NCBI RefSeq assembly: GCF_008330945.1
Contig: NZ_CP043488.1
Span: forward strand, 186,001 to 250,000
Source of the DNA: Labrys sp. KNU-23
GTDB taxonomy: Bacteria; Pseudomonadota; Alphaproteobacteria; Rhizobiales; Labraceae
Direction of reading: 5' to 3'
DNA: 64,000 nucleotides
The position numbers and the translations under genes were made by a program. Positions 35,842 to 45,184 of this stretch are shown here, in pieces. Every line of letters starts with the position of its first letter. The first letter of the stretch is position 1. The notes under the pieces are model-generated. The model was not told where the DNA came from and made no database searches. It was given only the letters and a program-made list of their open reading frames with translations.

Positions 35842-36858
35842 ATGCTCGGAACCGTTCTTCATGGCCCCGGCGACATCCGCTGCGAGCAAGTCGAGGAGCC
35901 CAAAATCCTCCATCCCACGGATGCCATCATCAAGCTCTCGGCGGCCTGCATCTGCGGCTCGGATCTGTGGCCCTATCGGGGGCTCCAGCCGGTCGATGAG
36001 CCGATGCATATGGGCCACGAATATTGCGGCGTGGTCGTCGAAGTCGGCAGCGCGGTCAAGACTGTGAAGACCGGCCAGTTCGTCGTCGGCTCGTTTTGCA
36101 TTTCCGACAATACCTGCCCGCATTGCCGATTCGGCTTCCAGTCCTCCTGCGAACAGCGCGAGTTCATGAGCCATGCCCAGGCGCCGTATGCGCGGGTGCC
36201 GCTCGCCGATGGCACGCTGGTCGCGACAGCGGCCATGCCTGACGACGACCTCATACCGAGCCTGCTCGCGGCATCCGATGTGCTCGGCACAGGGTGGTAT
36301 GCGGCCGATGCGGCGCGCGTTGAGCCGGGATCGACGGCCGTGGTCGTGGGAGACGGCGCTGTCGGGCTGATGGGTGTGCTCGCGGCCAGGCAGATGGGTG
36401 CGGAGCGCATCATCGCCATGAGCCGCCACAGGACGCGCCAGGATCTCGCGCTCGAATTCGGCGCCACCGATATAGTCTCGGAGCGCGGCGATGCGGGCGT
36501 CGCCCGGATCAAGGAGCTGACGAACAATGTCGGTGCAGAATCGGTACTGGAATGCGTCGGCACCCAGGAATCCATGATGCAGGCGATCGCCTGCGCACGT
36601 CCCGGCGGCCATATCGGTTTCGTCGGCGTGCCGCATGGCGTCCAACTCGACGGCCAAGGCTTGTTCTTCGCCCAGAAAAGCTTGCTCGGTGGGCCGGCGC
36701 CGGTGCGCCGCTTCCTGCCGCATCTGATGGACCTGGTGCTGGAGCGCAAGATCAATCCCGGCAAGGTCTTCGATCTCACGCTACCGCTTGCCGATGTCGC
36801 TGAAGGCTACCGCGCCATGGACGAGCGCCGCGCCATCAAGACGCTCTTGCGCGTCTGA
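35842..36858 (+). CDS. Zinc-dependent alcohol dehydrogenase family protein
   Basis: 338 residues starting at ATG 35842 with AAGGAG eight bases upstream. Catalytic-zinc ligands are visible in CICGSDLW and MGHEYCG, and the structural-zinc cysteines in ISDNTCPHCRFGFQSSCEQ. The nucleotide-binding motif is VVVGDGAVGLMGVLAARQMG. This is a medium-chain dehydrogenase acting on an alcohol or aldehyde with NAD(P). It is the last intact gene of the LysR-controlled module; the DNA after it is eroded. Confidence 0.92.
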   Translation: MLGTVLHGPGDIRCEQVEEPKILHPTDAIIKLSAACICGSDLWPYRGLQPVDEPMHMGHEYCGVVVEVGSAVKTVKTGQFVVGSFCISDNTCPHCRFGFQSSCEQREFMSHAQAPYARVPLADGTLVATAAMPDDDLIPSLLAASDVLGTGWYAADAARVEPGSTAVVVGDGAVGLMGVLAARQMGAERIIAMSRHRTRQDLALEFGATDIVSERGDAGVARIKELTNNVGAESVLECVGTQESMMQAIACARPGGHIGFVGVPHGVQLDGQGLFFAQKSLLGGPAPVRRFLPHLMDLVLERKINPGKVFDLTLPLADVAEGYRAMDERRAIKTLLRV

Positions 36859-36910
36859 AAAAGATCCGCTCGTCGTGAACCTGCCGATAGTTCCAGGAGG
36901 AATTGAACAT

Positions 36911-36991
36911 ATGGAAACGATGATCGATCTCAGCTCGGCAGCCGTTCTCATGGCTATCGCCGGCTTCCTGGCGCATATGGCCTTTTGCTGA
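36911..36991 (+). pseudogene. 26-codon membrane-segment ORF, probably a truncated gene
   Basis: CCAGGAGGAATTG lies just before ATG 36911, an unusually strong ribosome site. The frame reads METMIDLSSAAVLMAIAGF and ends LAHMAFC, one hydrophobic helix, before a stop. It could be a genuine small membrane protein, but it sits at the start of a stretch of gene fragments, so a gene truncated by deletion is more likely. I do not recognise the parent family. Confidence 0.4.
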
Positions 36992-37094
36992 AATTCGGCA
37001 ACATCAGCGCGGGGCTGCCCATCTACGCGGTGCCAATTCCATTTGCGGCATCTCAACGGATTTAGTTGGTACAGAGGTTTCAGGGCTATGGCCT

Positions 37095-37440
<346 letters not shown>

Positions 37441-37441
37441 C

Positions 37442-37804
37442 TTAGCCCTGTCTCGTAGCGTCCTGGTTTCCCGCCTCCGTGCCTTCCCGCTGCGCAGCCC
37501 AGGTGAGCAGCGCATCCAGAGCCGGGCACAAGGCCTGCCCCCAGTCCGTGAGGCAATATTCGACCTTTGGGGGCACCTGATGGTGGACAATGCGGCGGAC
37601 GATCCCATCCTTCTCCATCTGTCGAAGCTGCTGGATGAGCATTTTCTGGGAGATGCCCGGGATTGCACGTTCGAGATCGGAGAAGCGCAAAACGTGCCCA
37701 CCAAATAGGTGAAACAGGATCACCAGCTTCCAGCGGCCCTCAAGAAGCTTGAGCGCATTCTCGACGCCCTCGGCTGCTGTTTCTCTCGTGTACTGGTGAG
37801 ACAT
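37442..37804 (-). CDS. HxlR-family transcriptional regulator
   Basis: 120-residue winged-helix regulator: ALKLLEGRWKLVILFHLFGG, RFSDLERAIPGISQKMLIQQ and LTDWGQALCPALDAL are the HxlR core blocks. HxlR/QorR/YodB proteins usually respond to quinones or electrophiles. It is divergent from a SnoaL-like/SDR pair and a palindrome lies in the shared intergenic region, fitting local autoregulation. The N-terminus contains no early cysteine, so redox sensing by an N-terminal Cys, as in YodB, is not supported. Confidence 0.9.
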   Translation of the reverse strand: MSHQYTRETAAEGVENALKLLEGRWKLVILFHLFGGHVLRFSDLERAIPGISQKMLIQQLRQMEKDGIVRRIVHHQVPPKVEYCLTDWGQALCPALDALLTWAAQREGTEAGNQDATRQG

Positions 37805-37812
37805 ACTTTTCT

Positions 37813-37825
37813 GTAAGTACCTTAC
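37813..37825. promoter_or_regulatory. Candidate HxlR operator
   Basis: GTAAG-TAC-CTTAC, a perfect palindrome 9 bases upstream of the HxlR start codon. It resembles the short A/T-flanked inverted repeats bound by HxlR regulators. It also lies upstream of the divergent SnoaL-like gene and could control both. Confidence 0.45.
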
Positions 37826-37901
37826 TTTTTCGTGTGTTCTTGCGATTTTGGAAAGTTAGGTCATTTTCGATAGCCAGACAAGTTCAACTCGGAGATCGAT
37901 C

Positions 37902-38228
37902 ATGCCCCTCCCACTGCCCGAGCCAATAGCCGACTACTTTGCAGCGGATACAACGGATGGTGCGGCGGTCGCCAAATGCTTCACGGCCGATGCCGTGGTA
38001 ATCGACGAGAAGAAGACGTACACGGGGCGCGAAGCGATCGCGAGCTGGAAGTCCGAGGCCTCCGCAAAATACGACTATGTCGCCGAACCCGTAGCCTTTG
38101 ACGATCAGGGCGGCAGGGTCATCGTCACCGCGCACTTGACCGGGAACTTTCCGGGAAGCCCGGTAGACCTTCGCTACGCTTTCGCGCTCTCTGGTGATGC
38201 GATCCTCCGGCTGGAGATCGTCCCATGA
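37902..38228 (+). CDS. SnoaL/NTF2-like small protein
   Basis: 108 residues with the alpha+beta cone pattern: [40 protein letters not shown], then beta strands to the end. SnoaL-like domains bind small hydrophobic ligands or act as isomerases or hydrolases. It is coupled by ATGA to the SDR gene, so both likely handle the same small molecule under HxlR control. Confidence 0.85.
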   Translation: MPLPLPEPIADYFAADTTDGAAVAKCFTADAVVIDEKKTYTGREAIASWKSEASAKYDYVAEPVAFDDQGGRVIVTAHLTGNFPGSPVDLRYAFALSGDAILRLEIVP

Positions 38229-39007
38229 GCTTCGATCTTGGCCTTGATGGAAAACGCACCCTCGTGACAGGCGGCACCAAGGGAGTTGGCGCAGCGGTCG
38301 TTCAGGCCTTAGCTGGCGCAGGCGCGCGCGTCGCGGCAACGGCTAGGACAGTGCCCGAGAATGGAACGGAAAAGATCCACTACATCGCGGCCGACCTTCT
38401 GACCGCCCCGGGTTGCGCCAGAGTCGCTGAGGAAGTGCTTCAGGCATTCGGCGGCATCGACATCCTTATCAATGTGCTTGGAGGATCGAGCGCGCCGGCG
38501 GGCGGGTTTGCGGCATTGAGCGACGAGGAATGGCAAAAGGAGATCAATCACAATCTCATGCCTGCGGTCCGGCTCGACCGCGCGCTACTTCCGGCGATGA
38601 TCGCACAGGGATCAGGCGTTATCATCCATGTGACTTCAATCCAGCACGAACTGCCCCTGCCGGAATCGACGACGGCCTACGCAGCAGCAAAGGCCGCGCT
38701 ATCGACCTACAGCAAGAGCCTCTCAAAGGAAGTGACCCCCAAGGGCATCAGGGTGGTTCGTGTGTCGCCAGGCTGGATCGAGACCGATGCTGCCGTGGCG
38801 CTCGCGGAACGGCTCGCGAAAGAGGCTGGCACCGATTATGAGGGCGGTAAGAAGATCATCATGAACTCGCTCGGTGGAATTCCGCTCGGGCGACCGGCGA
38901 AACCTGGAGAGGTCGCAGATCTGATAGCCTTCTTGGCATCGCCGCGTGCCGCAGCCATAACCGGCACCGAATATGTCATTGATGGAGGGACTGTTCCCAC
39001 CGCTTGA
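38225..39007 (+). CDS. Short-chain dehydrogenase/reductase
   Basis: 260-residue classical SDR. It shows [20 protein letters not shown] for NAD(P), NVLGG at the NNAG position, Ser in [20 protein letters not shown] and the catalytic YAAAK. The Lys in GGTKG and the following ATARTVPE suggest NADPH preference. It forms an operon with the SnoaL-like gene. Reduction of a reactive carbonyl or quinone is plausible given the HxlR context. Confidence 0.92.
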   Translation: MSFDLGLDGKRTLVTGGTKGVGAAVVQALAGAGARVAATARTVPENGTEKIHYIAADLLTAPGCARVAEEVLQAFGGIDILINVLGGSSAPAGGFAALSDEEWQKEINHNLMPAVRLDRALLPAMIAQGSGVIIHVTSIQHELPLPESTTAYAAAKAALSTYSKSLSKEVTPKGIRVVRVSPGWIETDAAVALAERLAKEAGTDYEGGKKIIMNSLGGIPLGRPAKPGEVADLIAFLASPRAAAITGTEYVIDGGTVPTA

Positions 39008-39211
39008 AGTTTAGAAAATCTCAGTTGCGATCTCCTTCGCCAGTTTCCACGCAGCCTGGCTGCACGAAGCCCAGGGCCAGTGCCCTCCGCCGCACTCAGC
39101 ACAATGGGGTCGTTCATCGATGCCAGGGGCCTAAATCCTGGACCTGTAACGACCGCAGTTCCCGCCACGTAGAGCTCGACAACGGAACAGCGAGGGGAGG
39201 AGACTTTGGAA
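39008..39211. other. Short intergenic region with a possible decayed reading frame
   Basis: About 200 bases. On the - strand one frame reads VVELYVAGTAVVTGPGFRPL and a shifted frame reads AAWKLAKEIATEIF before a stop. This faintly resembles the C-terminal end of a GMC or other FAD oxidoreductase (LYVAGTAV, then AWKLA). No intact gene is present. I regard it as a possible fossil only. Confidence 0.25.
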
Positions 39212-39415
39212 ATGACACATAGACAGGGACATATTCGTCCTTCCGTGATACTTCTCGGCATCTTCTCCGCCCTTGCCGCGGGGATGTTTCTGATCACGGC
39301 CTTCCAGTTGCGCGGTCTCTACCTGATGCAACTGATGAACAGGCCAGCGATGGCCATGGAAATGTCACAGACCCCGTCGCCGATTGAAAGCGGCAAGGCA
39401 CACATTCCTTCCTGA
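39212..39415 (+). CDS. Small single-span membrane protein, unknown
   Basis: 67 residues from ATG 39212, preceded by GAGGGGAGGAG with about eight bases of spacing; an in-frame TTG at 39206 is less likely. It has one clear membrane segment (SVILLGIFSALAAGMFLITA) and a Met-rich tail (MQLMNRPAMAMEMSQ). I do not recognise the family. The strong ribosome site and good composition support a real gene, but neighbouring DNA is eroded. Confidence 0.55.
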   Translation: MTHRQGHIRPSVILLGIFSALAAGMFLITAFQLRGLYLMQLMNRPAMAMEMSQTPSPIESGKAHIPS

Positions 39416-39712
39416 GGGTATGCCGCAACGGTTCGCCATTGACGCCGATTCCGCAAGAACCCAGTCCCCGAGGTCTTGCTGCCAGCAGAAACGTAGGGGC
39501 TTTCTTTGAGCTGGAGCCGACGGATCATCCTCTAGCAACTGTGTCTAGGTAGCTGGTTACAATCGCAAACGCCGTCCTTAAAACGGCGACTCCATGGCGC
39601 TTAAACCCAGCTACCTAGACACAGTTGCTAGAACGATCGGAGAACGGCCGGCTCACGCAGCGAGGGTCAACGATGATGCCTTACTGCATTCAACTGTTAT
39701 GCAAAGCGTGAG
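39416..39712. other. Intergenic region holding a perfect inverted repeat
   Basis: About 300 bases between the small membrane protein and the LysR gene. The central feature is the 102-bp palindromic element listed separately. The rest shows no coding pattern; a short leftward frame at 39319-39528 overlaps the membrane-protein gene and has no ribosome site. Confidence 0.5.
39531..39632. repeat. Perfect 26-bp inverted repeat with nested hairpin (MITE-like)
   Basis: The left arm 39531-39556 starts TCTAGCAACTGTG and ends GTAGCTGG; the right arm 39607-39632 is its exact reverse complement. The 50-bp spacer contains a second small hairpin, CGCCGT (39570-39575) with ACGGCG (39583-39588). The layout, long perfect terminal repeats around a short non-coding core, resembles a miniature inverted-repeat element or a strongly folded attachment or regulatory site. 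No target-site duplication is obvious. Confidence 0.75.
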
Positions 39713-40573
39713 CTAGAGGGACGGAAGGACACGCCGGATGTGATCGGCAAAAGCCTCGATCGCGGGCGACCGTTCTTCTTCGGCAAACGCAATCAAGATG
39801 CCTAGCTCGGGCAGGGGTGGAAGAGGTGCCTTGAGAATGAACAGGTCTGCAGGCACGGCTTCTTGAGTCATGACACTTATTGCGAGCCCCGATCGTGCAA
39901 CGCCTATCAGGCCTGCAATACTGTTGCTCGCGTATGATATTTTAAAGCGTAGTCCGGTGCGGGCCATGGCATCGCATGCGGCCCTGTGGTCCATGGCGTT
40001 CGAGGCCGGCAAGGCCATCGGCACCGTATCGCCAAAATCATGCAGCTCCAGCGTCGGCTTGCTGCCCACCCACACAAGCGGTTCCGCACGCACCACGTCC
40101 TTCGACGCCTTCGCATCCGGAATCGACACAAGCGCCAGATCGATCTGGCGCGCGCGTAAAAGCGGATGCAGCTCGACCGTCGGCGCTGAAACGACCTTGA
40201 TCTCCACGTCGGGATAAATCGCTCCGAAACTTTTCAGCAGCGTTGGAAAGAAGGCGATCAGATAATCTTCTGGGCTGCCGAAGATGATCGAGCCATGCAG
40301 GCCCTTACCTGAGAACACCGAGACGGCTTCGTCATGGAGCTTGAGAATGCGTTCGGCATAGCCCAGGAAGCGCTCTCCGCTGCCCGTGAGGCGAACGCCG
40401 CTGCCGCTGCGGTGAAACAGGCTTTGGCCGCCTAAGGCTTCCTCGAGCCGCTGAATCTGCATCGTAACAGCCGATTGGGTGCGCCCAACCTGGATGGCCG
40501 TCGCGCTGAGCGTTCCCGAATGAGCCGCGCGAATGAAGGTTGCAAGCAACCTGAGGTCGAGGGAGGGTTGCAT
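39713..40573 (-). CDS. dgdR: LysR-family regulator divergent from dgdA (DgdR-like)
   Basis: 286 residues. The winged helix is LRLLATFIRAAHSGTLSATA then GRTQSAVTMQIQRLEEALGG; the effector domain includes IKVVSAPTVELHPLLRARQI. It is transcribed away from dgdA with 96 bases between the start codons. In Burkholderia cepacia dgdA is paired with the divergent LysR gene dgdR, so orthologous control by dialkylglycine-type substrates is likely. A perfect palindrome overlaps its own start codon and is the obvious autoregulatory site. Confidence 0.8.
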   Translation of the reverse strand: MQPSLDLRLLATFIRAAHSGTLSATAIQVGRTQSAVTMQIQRLEEALGGQSLFHRSGSGVRLTGSGERFLGYAERILKLHDEAVSVFSGKGLHGSIIFGSPEDYLIAFFPTLLKSFGAIYPDVEIKVVSAPTVELHPLLRARQIDLALVSIPDAKASKDVVRAEPLVWVGSKPTLELHDFGDTVPMALPASNAMDHRAACDAMARTGLRFKISYASNSIAGLIGVARSGLAISVMTQEAVPADLFILKAPLPPLPELGILIAFAEEERSPAIEAFADHIRRVLPSL

Positions 40574-40590
40574 ATCAATTCCATTGATAT
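40572..40590. promoter_or_regulatory. Palindromic LysR-type site at the regulator start
   Basis: ATATCAAT-TCC-ATTGATAT, a perfect 8+8 palindrome with a three-base centre, overlapping the regulator start codon (40571-40573). It lies about 80 bases upstream of the dgdA ATG. This is the expected position for the recognition site of a divergently encoded LysR regulator. Confidence 0.6.
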
Positions 40591-40657
40591 CGGAATCTAA
40601 TAACTATCAAATTTACTGCAATCCTGCCAGCCGGTAATCATGGCTTCAGCGCTTTGA

Positions 40658-42007
<1,350 letters not shown>

Positions 42008-42020
42008 AGGAAGCGCAGCC

Positions 42021-42488
42021 ATGACCGAGGCAATCCCGACGGACCAGGGTCCGAACACCGACAGCGGTAGTGTGGCGCATGCTTCGGACACTATCCGCGT
42101 GCTGGTCGCCAAAATCGGGCTGGACGGGCATGATCGAGGCGCCAAGATCGTCGCCCGCATCCTGCGGGATGCCGGCATGGAGGTCATCTATACCGGCCTC
42201 TACAAATCGCCGGGCGAAGTGGTCAATGCCGCGATACAGGAAGACGTCGATGTCATCGGCGTCAGCCTCCTGTCGGGTTCCCATGTTCCGTTGTTCCGAG
42301 AACTAGGCCGCTGCCTTCGCAAGCAGAAGGCCGAGCATATCATGGTCGTTGCCGGAGGGGTAATCCCCGAGCAGGACTACGCCAGCCTATGGGAGAGCGG
42401 TGTCGACGCGATCGTACCGCAGGAGGCGCGGGCCGATCTGATCGTGACGACGATCCGCAACCTGGTTGCCGCTCGTGGCCGCCTATGA
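42021..42488 (+). CDS. hcmB: B12-binding small subunit of an acyl-CoA mutase (HcmB-like)
   Basis: 155 residues from ATG 42021, with an N-terminal tail of about 20 residues longer than the minimal subunit. The cobalamin-binding motif is complete: DGHDRG (the His ligates cobalt), VSLLSGS and VAGGVIPEQD. It is a separate subunit, as in isobutyryl-CoA and 2-hydroxyisobutyryl-CoA mutases, and not fused as in methylmalonyl-CoA mutase. It lies 13 bases after dgdA and overlaps the G-protein gene by ATGA, so expression is coupled. Confidence 0.85.
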   Translation: MTEAIPTDQGPNTDSGSVAHASDTIRVLVAKIGLDGHDRGAKIVARILRDAGMEVIYTGLYKSPGEVVNAAIQEDVDVIGVSLLSGSHVPLFRELGRCLRKQKAEHIMVVAGGVIPEQDYASLWESGVDAIVPQEARADLIVTTIRNLVAARGRL

Positions 42489-43486
42489 CCATTTCAACTC
42501 CTCCAAGACCAGCAAAGCGTGTGGCCTATACCGCCTCGAGCGCGTTCGTTCCCGGCGTCCTTGCTGGCAGCGTTCCTGCCATCGCGCGCATGATCTCACG
42601 GGCGGAGGGCGGCTATCCGGAGGCGTCGAACGCCCTGGCCGAGATCTACAGGCACACCGGTAGGGCGCATATTGTCGGCATTACCGGCGTGCCAGGTGCC
42701 GGCAAATCCACCCTGGTCTCTTCCCTCATCAGGTCCTTTGCTTCGGTGGGCCATAAGGTCGGAGTGATTGCTGTTGATCCGAGCAGCCCTTTCTCGGGCG
42801 GGGCTATTCTGGGCGATCGCGTGCGCATGAACGATGCGGCCGCTGCGGCCCAGAGCTTCGTGCGCAGCATGGCAACACGCGGCCATCTGGGCGGGTTGGC
42901 CCGTTCAACCCTGCAGGCCGTCGATATTCTCGATGCCGCCGGCTATTCGCCTATCATCGTGGAGACCGTGGGCGTGGGCCAGGACGAGGTGGAGGTGGTA
43001 ACGGCCGCCCATACCATCGTGGTGCTGTCGGCGCCGGGGCTCGGAGACGACATTCAAGCGATCAAGGCCGGCATCCTGGAGATCGCCGACATCCATGCGG
43101 TCAGCAAGTCCGACAAGCCGGAAGCGGCAGCCATGGTGTCGGCCCTCAAGGGCATGATGGCCTTGGGGCCGGTGGGAACGAGCGAGCACTGGCCTCCTCC
43201 GGTGCTTGCGGTCTCCTCGCTTTCGGGTGAGCGTGTCCAGGATCTGAAGGACGCGATCGACCGGCATTGGCGGCATCTCAAGGACAGCGGCGAGTTGGCC
43301 GGGCGTCAGCGCGTCATGTCGAGGGCGCGGATACTGGCCACCGCCAGGCACCTTTTCCAAAGCAAATTCAACCAGAGAGCCGACGAGCTCGAAAAGCACG
43401 TACGGGCCGTGGTGGACAGGGACACCGACCCCTCAGTGGCCGCTTATCGGCTCTTGGGCTGGGACAACGAGATAGGGGTGACATGA
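42485..43486 (+). CDS. meaB: MeaB/ArgK-type G-protein chaperone of the B12 mutase
   Basis: 333 residues. It has the P-loop GITGVPGAGKST, the switch region DPSSPFSGGAILGDRVRM, VETVGVGQDE and the base-recognition motif with SKSDKPE near the usual NKAD position. MeaB-type proteins gate cofactor loading and rescue inactivated adenosylcobalamin mutases. Here the gene sits between the small and large mutase subunits, overlapping both by ATGA. That order and coupling show it is dedicated to this mutase and does not belong to a distant methylmalonyl-CoA mutase. Confidence 0.88.
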   Translation: MTISTPPRPAKRVAYTASSAFVPGVLAGSVPAIARMISRAEGGYPEASNALAEIYRHTGRAHIVGITGVPGAGKSTLVSSLIRSFASVGHKVGVIAVDPSSPFSGGAILGDRVRMNDAAAAAQSFVRSMATRGHLGGLARSTLQAVDILDAAGYSPIIVETVGVGQDEVEVVTAAHTIVVLSAPGLGDDIQAIKAGILEIADIHAVSKSDKPEAAAMVSALKGMMALGPVGTSEHWPPPVLAVSSLSGERVQDLKDAIDRHWRHLKDSGELAGRQRVMSRARILATARHLFQSKFNQRADELEKHVRAVVDRDTDPSVAAYRLLGWDNEIGVT

Positions 43487-45174
43487 AACTATTCTCGGAA
43501 CAGGCGATCGATGCCATTCGGGAAAAGCAGGCCGAATGGGAGGAAAATCAGCTCGCGGTAGCCTTGACGACGAGGCCTGAGGAAAAGCCGGTCTATGAAA
43601 CCGAGTGCGGCATTGCGCTGAAGCGCGTCTATACCGCCGCGGATGTGGCGGACATTCCTGCGAGCGAACTCGGTTTCCCAGGAGCCTATCCGTTCACACG
43701 GGGCGCCTATCCCACCATGTATCGCGGGCGGCCGTGGACTATCCGGCAGGTTGCAGGCTTCGGCAACCCGGAGGCCACGAACCAGCGCTACAAATACATG
43801 ATCCAGACAGGCCAGACAGGCCTGTCGACCGATTTCGATCTGCCGACCTTACTTGGCATGGATTCCGACGACCCGATGGCGTTCGGTGAAGTCGGGCGGG
43901 TTGGCGTCGCCATCGACACGCTCGACGATGTCGACCGCCTCTTCGACGGAATTAACCTCGAAAAGATCTCGGTTTCACTGACCATCAATCCCTCGGCCTG
44001 GGTGATCTATGCGATGTTCGTCGCGGCTGCCGAGCAGCGAGGCTGCGATCTCGGCAAGCTGACCGGCACACTGCAGGCCGATCCCTTGAAGGAATATGTC
44101 GCCCAGAAGGAATGGATCTATCCGGTGCGCCCCGCCGTTCGCCTGTTGCGCGATCTGATCATGCACAGCGCCATAACGACGCCGAAACTCAACCCGATCA
44201 GCCTTAGCGGTTACCATCTGTCCGATGTCGGCGGCAATGCGATCCAGGAGATCGCGTTCATCATGGCCTTTACCATCGCCTATTGCGAGGAGGTCACCAG
44301 CGCGGGCATGGACATCGACGATTTTGCGCCCAGGCTGTCCTTCTTCTTCATCAGCCACCAGGACTTCTTCGAGCAGATCTGCAAGTTCCGGGCGGCGCGG
44401 CGCGTTTACGCAAAGATCATGTCGGAGCGGTTCAAGGCCAGGAAGCCGGAGTCCATGCGGCTTCGCGTGCATGTGCAGACCGCGGCGATGAGCCTTACCA
44501 AAGTCGAGCACCACAACAATCTGATGCGGACGGCCATCCAGGCGCTCGGTGCCGTGCTGGGCGGTTGCCAGAGCATGCATACCAACGGCCTCGACGAGGC
44601 CTTTGCCATCCCGACCGAGGAGGCGATGAAACTGGCCATCCGCACCCAGCAGATCATCCGTGACGAGATCAACGTGACGTCGGTGATCGACCCTCTCGGG
44701 GGCTCCTACTTCGTCGAGCACCTGACCCGCGACATGGAAAACGAGATCTGGAAGATGCTGAGCGAAGTGGATGAGCGCGGAGGCGCGATCAAGCTGGTCG
44801 AAGAGGGCTGGTTCCAGCAGAAGCTCGCTGACTCCGCCTATGCCACCTTCAAGAAGATCGACAGAGGCGAGAAGATCTCGGTCGGCGTCAATCGCCATGT
44901 CGACGAGGCAAGCCGCTCGGCCGAGGTCGATATCCACCCCTATGACGAGCACTGCACCCAGCTCCAGATCGACCGCCTGAACGCCGTACGGAAAAACCGT
45001 GACAACAGCCGCGTCCAGCATCTGCTGCGGGAACTCGCCGAGCAGGCAAGGTCCGACGACATCAATCTTCTGCCCAAGACCATCGAGTTGGTGAAGGCGA
45101 GAGCGACGCTCGGCGAGATCTGCGGCGCCCTGCGGGGCGTCTGGGGCTCCTACGCCGAACCGATGATCGTATGA
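43483..45174 (+). CDS. hcmA: Acyl-CoA mutase large subunit, 2-hydroxyisobutyryl-CoA mutase type
   Basis: 563 residues, the separate large (TIM-barrel) subunit of an adenosylcobalamin mutase, from ATG 43483 within an ATGA overlap. Family blocks: RGAYPTMYRGRPWTIRQVAG, GLSTDFDLPTLLGMDSDDP, NPISLSGYHLSDVGGNAIQE, APRLSFFFISHQDFFEQI and QSMHTNGLDEAFAIPTEEA. Diagnostic positions by my count are Val90 (Tyr in methylmalonyl-, Phe in isobutyryl-, Ile in 2-hydroxyisobutyryl-CoA mutase), Asp117 and Gln208 (Arg in methylmalonyl-CoA mutase). Asp117 plus Gln208 is the 2-hydroxyisobutyryl-CoA mutase pattern. That enzyme converts 2-hydroxyisobutyryl-CoA to (S)-3-hydroxybutyryl-CoA. The Ile-to-Val change leaves exact substrate preference open. 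Confidence 0.85.
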   Translation: MKLFSEQAIDAIREKQAEWEENQLAVALTTRPEEKPVYETECGIALKRVYTAADVADIPASELGFPGAYPFTRGAYPTMYRGRPWTIRQVAGFGNPEATNQRYKYMIQTGQTGLSTDFDLPTLLGMDSDDPMAFGEVGRVGVAIDTLDDVDRLFDGINLEKISVSLTINPSAWVIYAMFVAAAEQRGCDLGKLTGTLQADPLKEYVAQKEWIYPVRPAVRLLRDLIMHSAITTPKLNPISLSGYHLSDVGGNAIQEIAFIMAFTIAYCEEVTSAGMDIDDFAPRLSFFFISHQDFFEQICKFRAARRVYAKIMSERFKARKPESMRLRVHVQTAAMSLTKVEHHNNLMRTAIQALGAVLGGCQSMHTNGLDEAFAIPTEEAMKLAIRTQQIIRDEINVTSVIDPLGGSYFVEHLTRDMENEIWKMLSEVDERGGAIKLVEEGWFQQKLADSAYATFKKIDRGEKISVGVNRHVDEASRSAEVDIHPYDEHCTQLQIDRLNAVRKNRDNSRVQHLLRELAEQARSDDINLLPKTIELVKARATLGEICGALRGVWGSYAEPMIV

Positions 45175-45184
45175 GGAGCACGTC

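Noticed and set aside
36788..36910. Longer version of the small ORF at 36911
   Set aside because: The extension overlaps the alcohol dehydrogenase gene in another frame, while the strong AGGAGG lies directly before ATG 36911.
39531..39632. Integron attC site as an explanation for the palindrome
   Set aside because: The arms are perfectly complementary with no extrahelical bases, and the ends lack the RYYYAAC/GTTRRRY core pattern.
43483..45174. Methylmalonyl-CoA mutase
   Set aside because: The B12 domain is on a separate subunit, and Gln208 replaces the Arg that binds the malonyl carboxylate.
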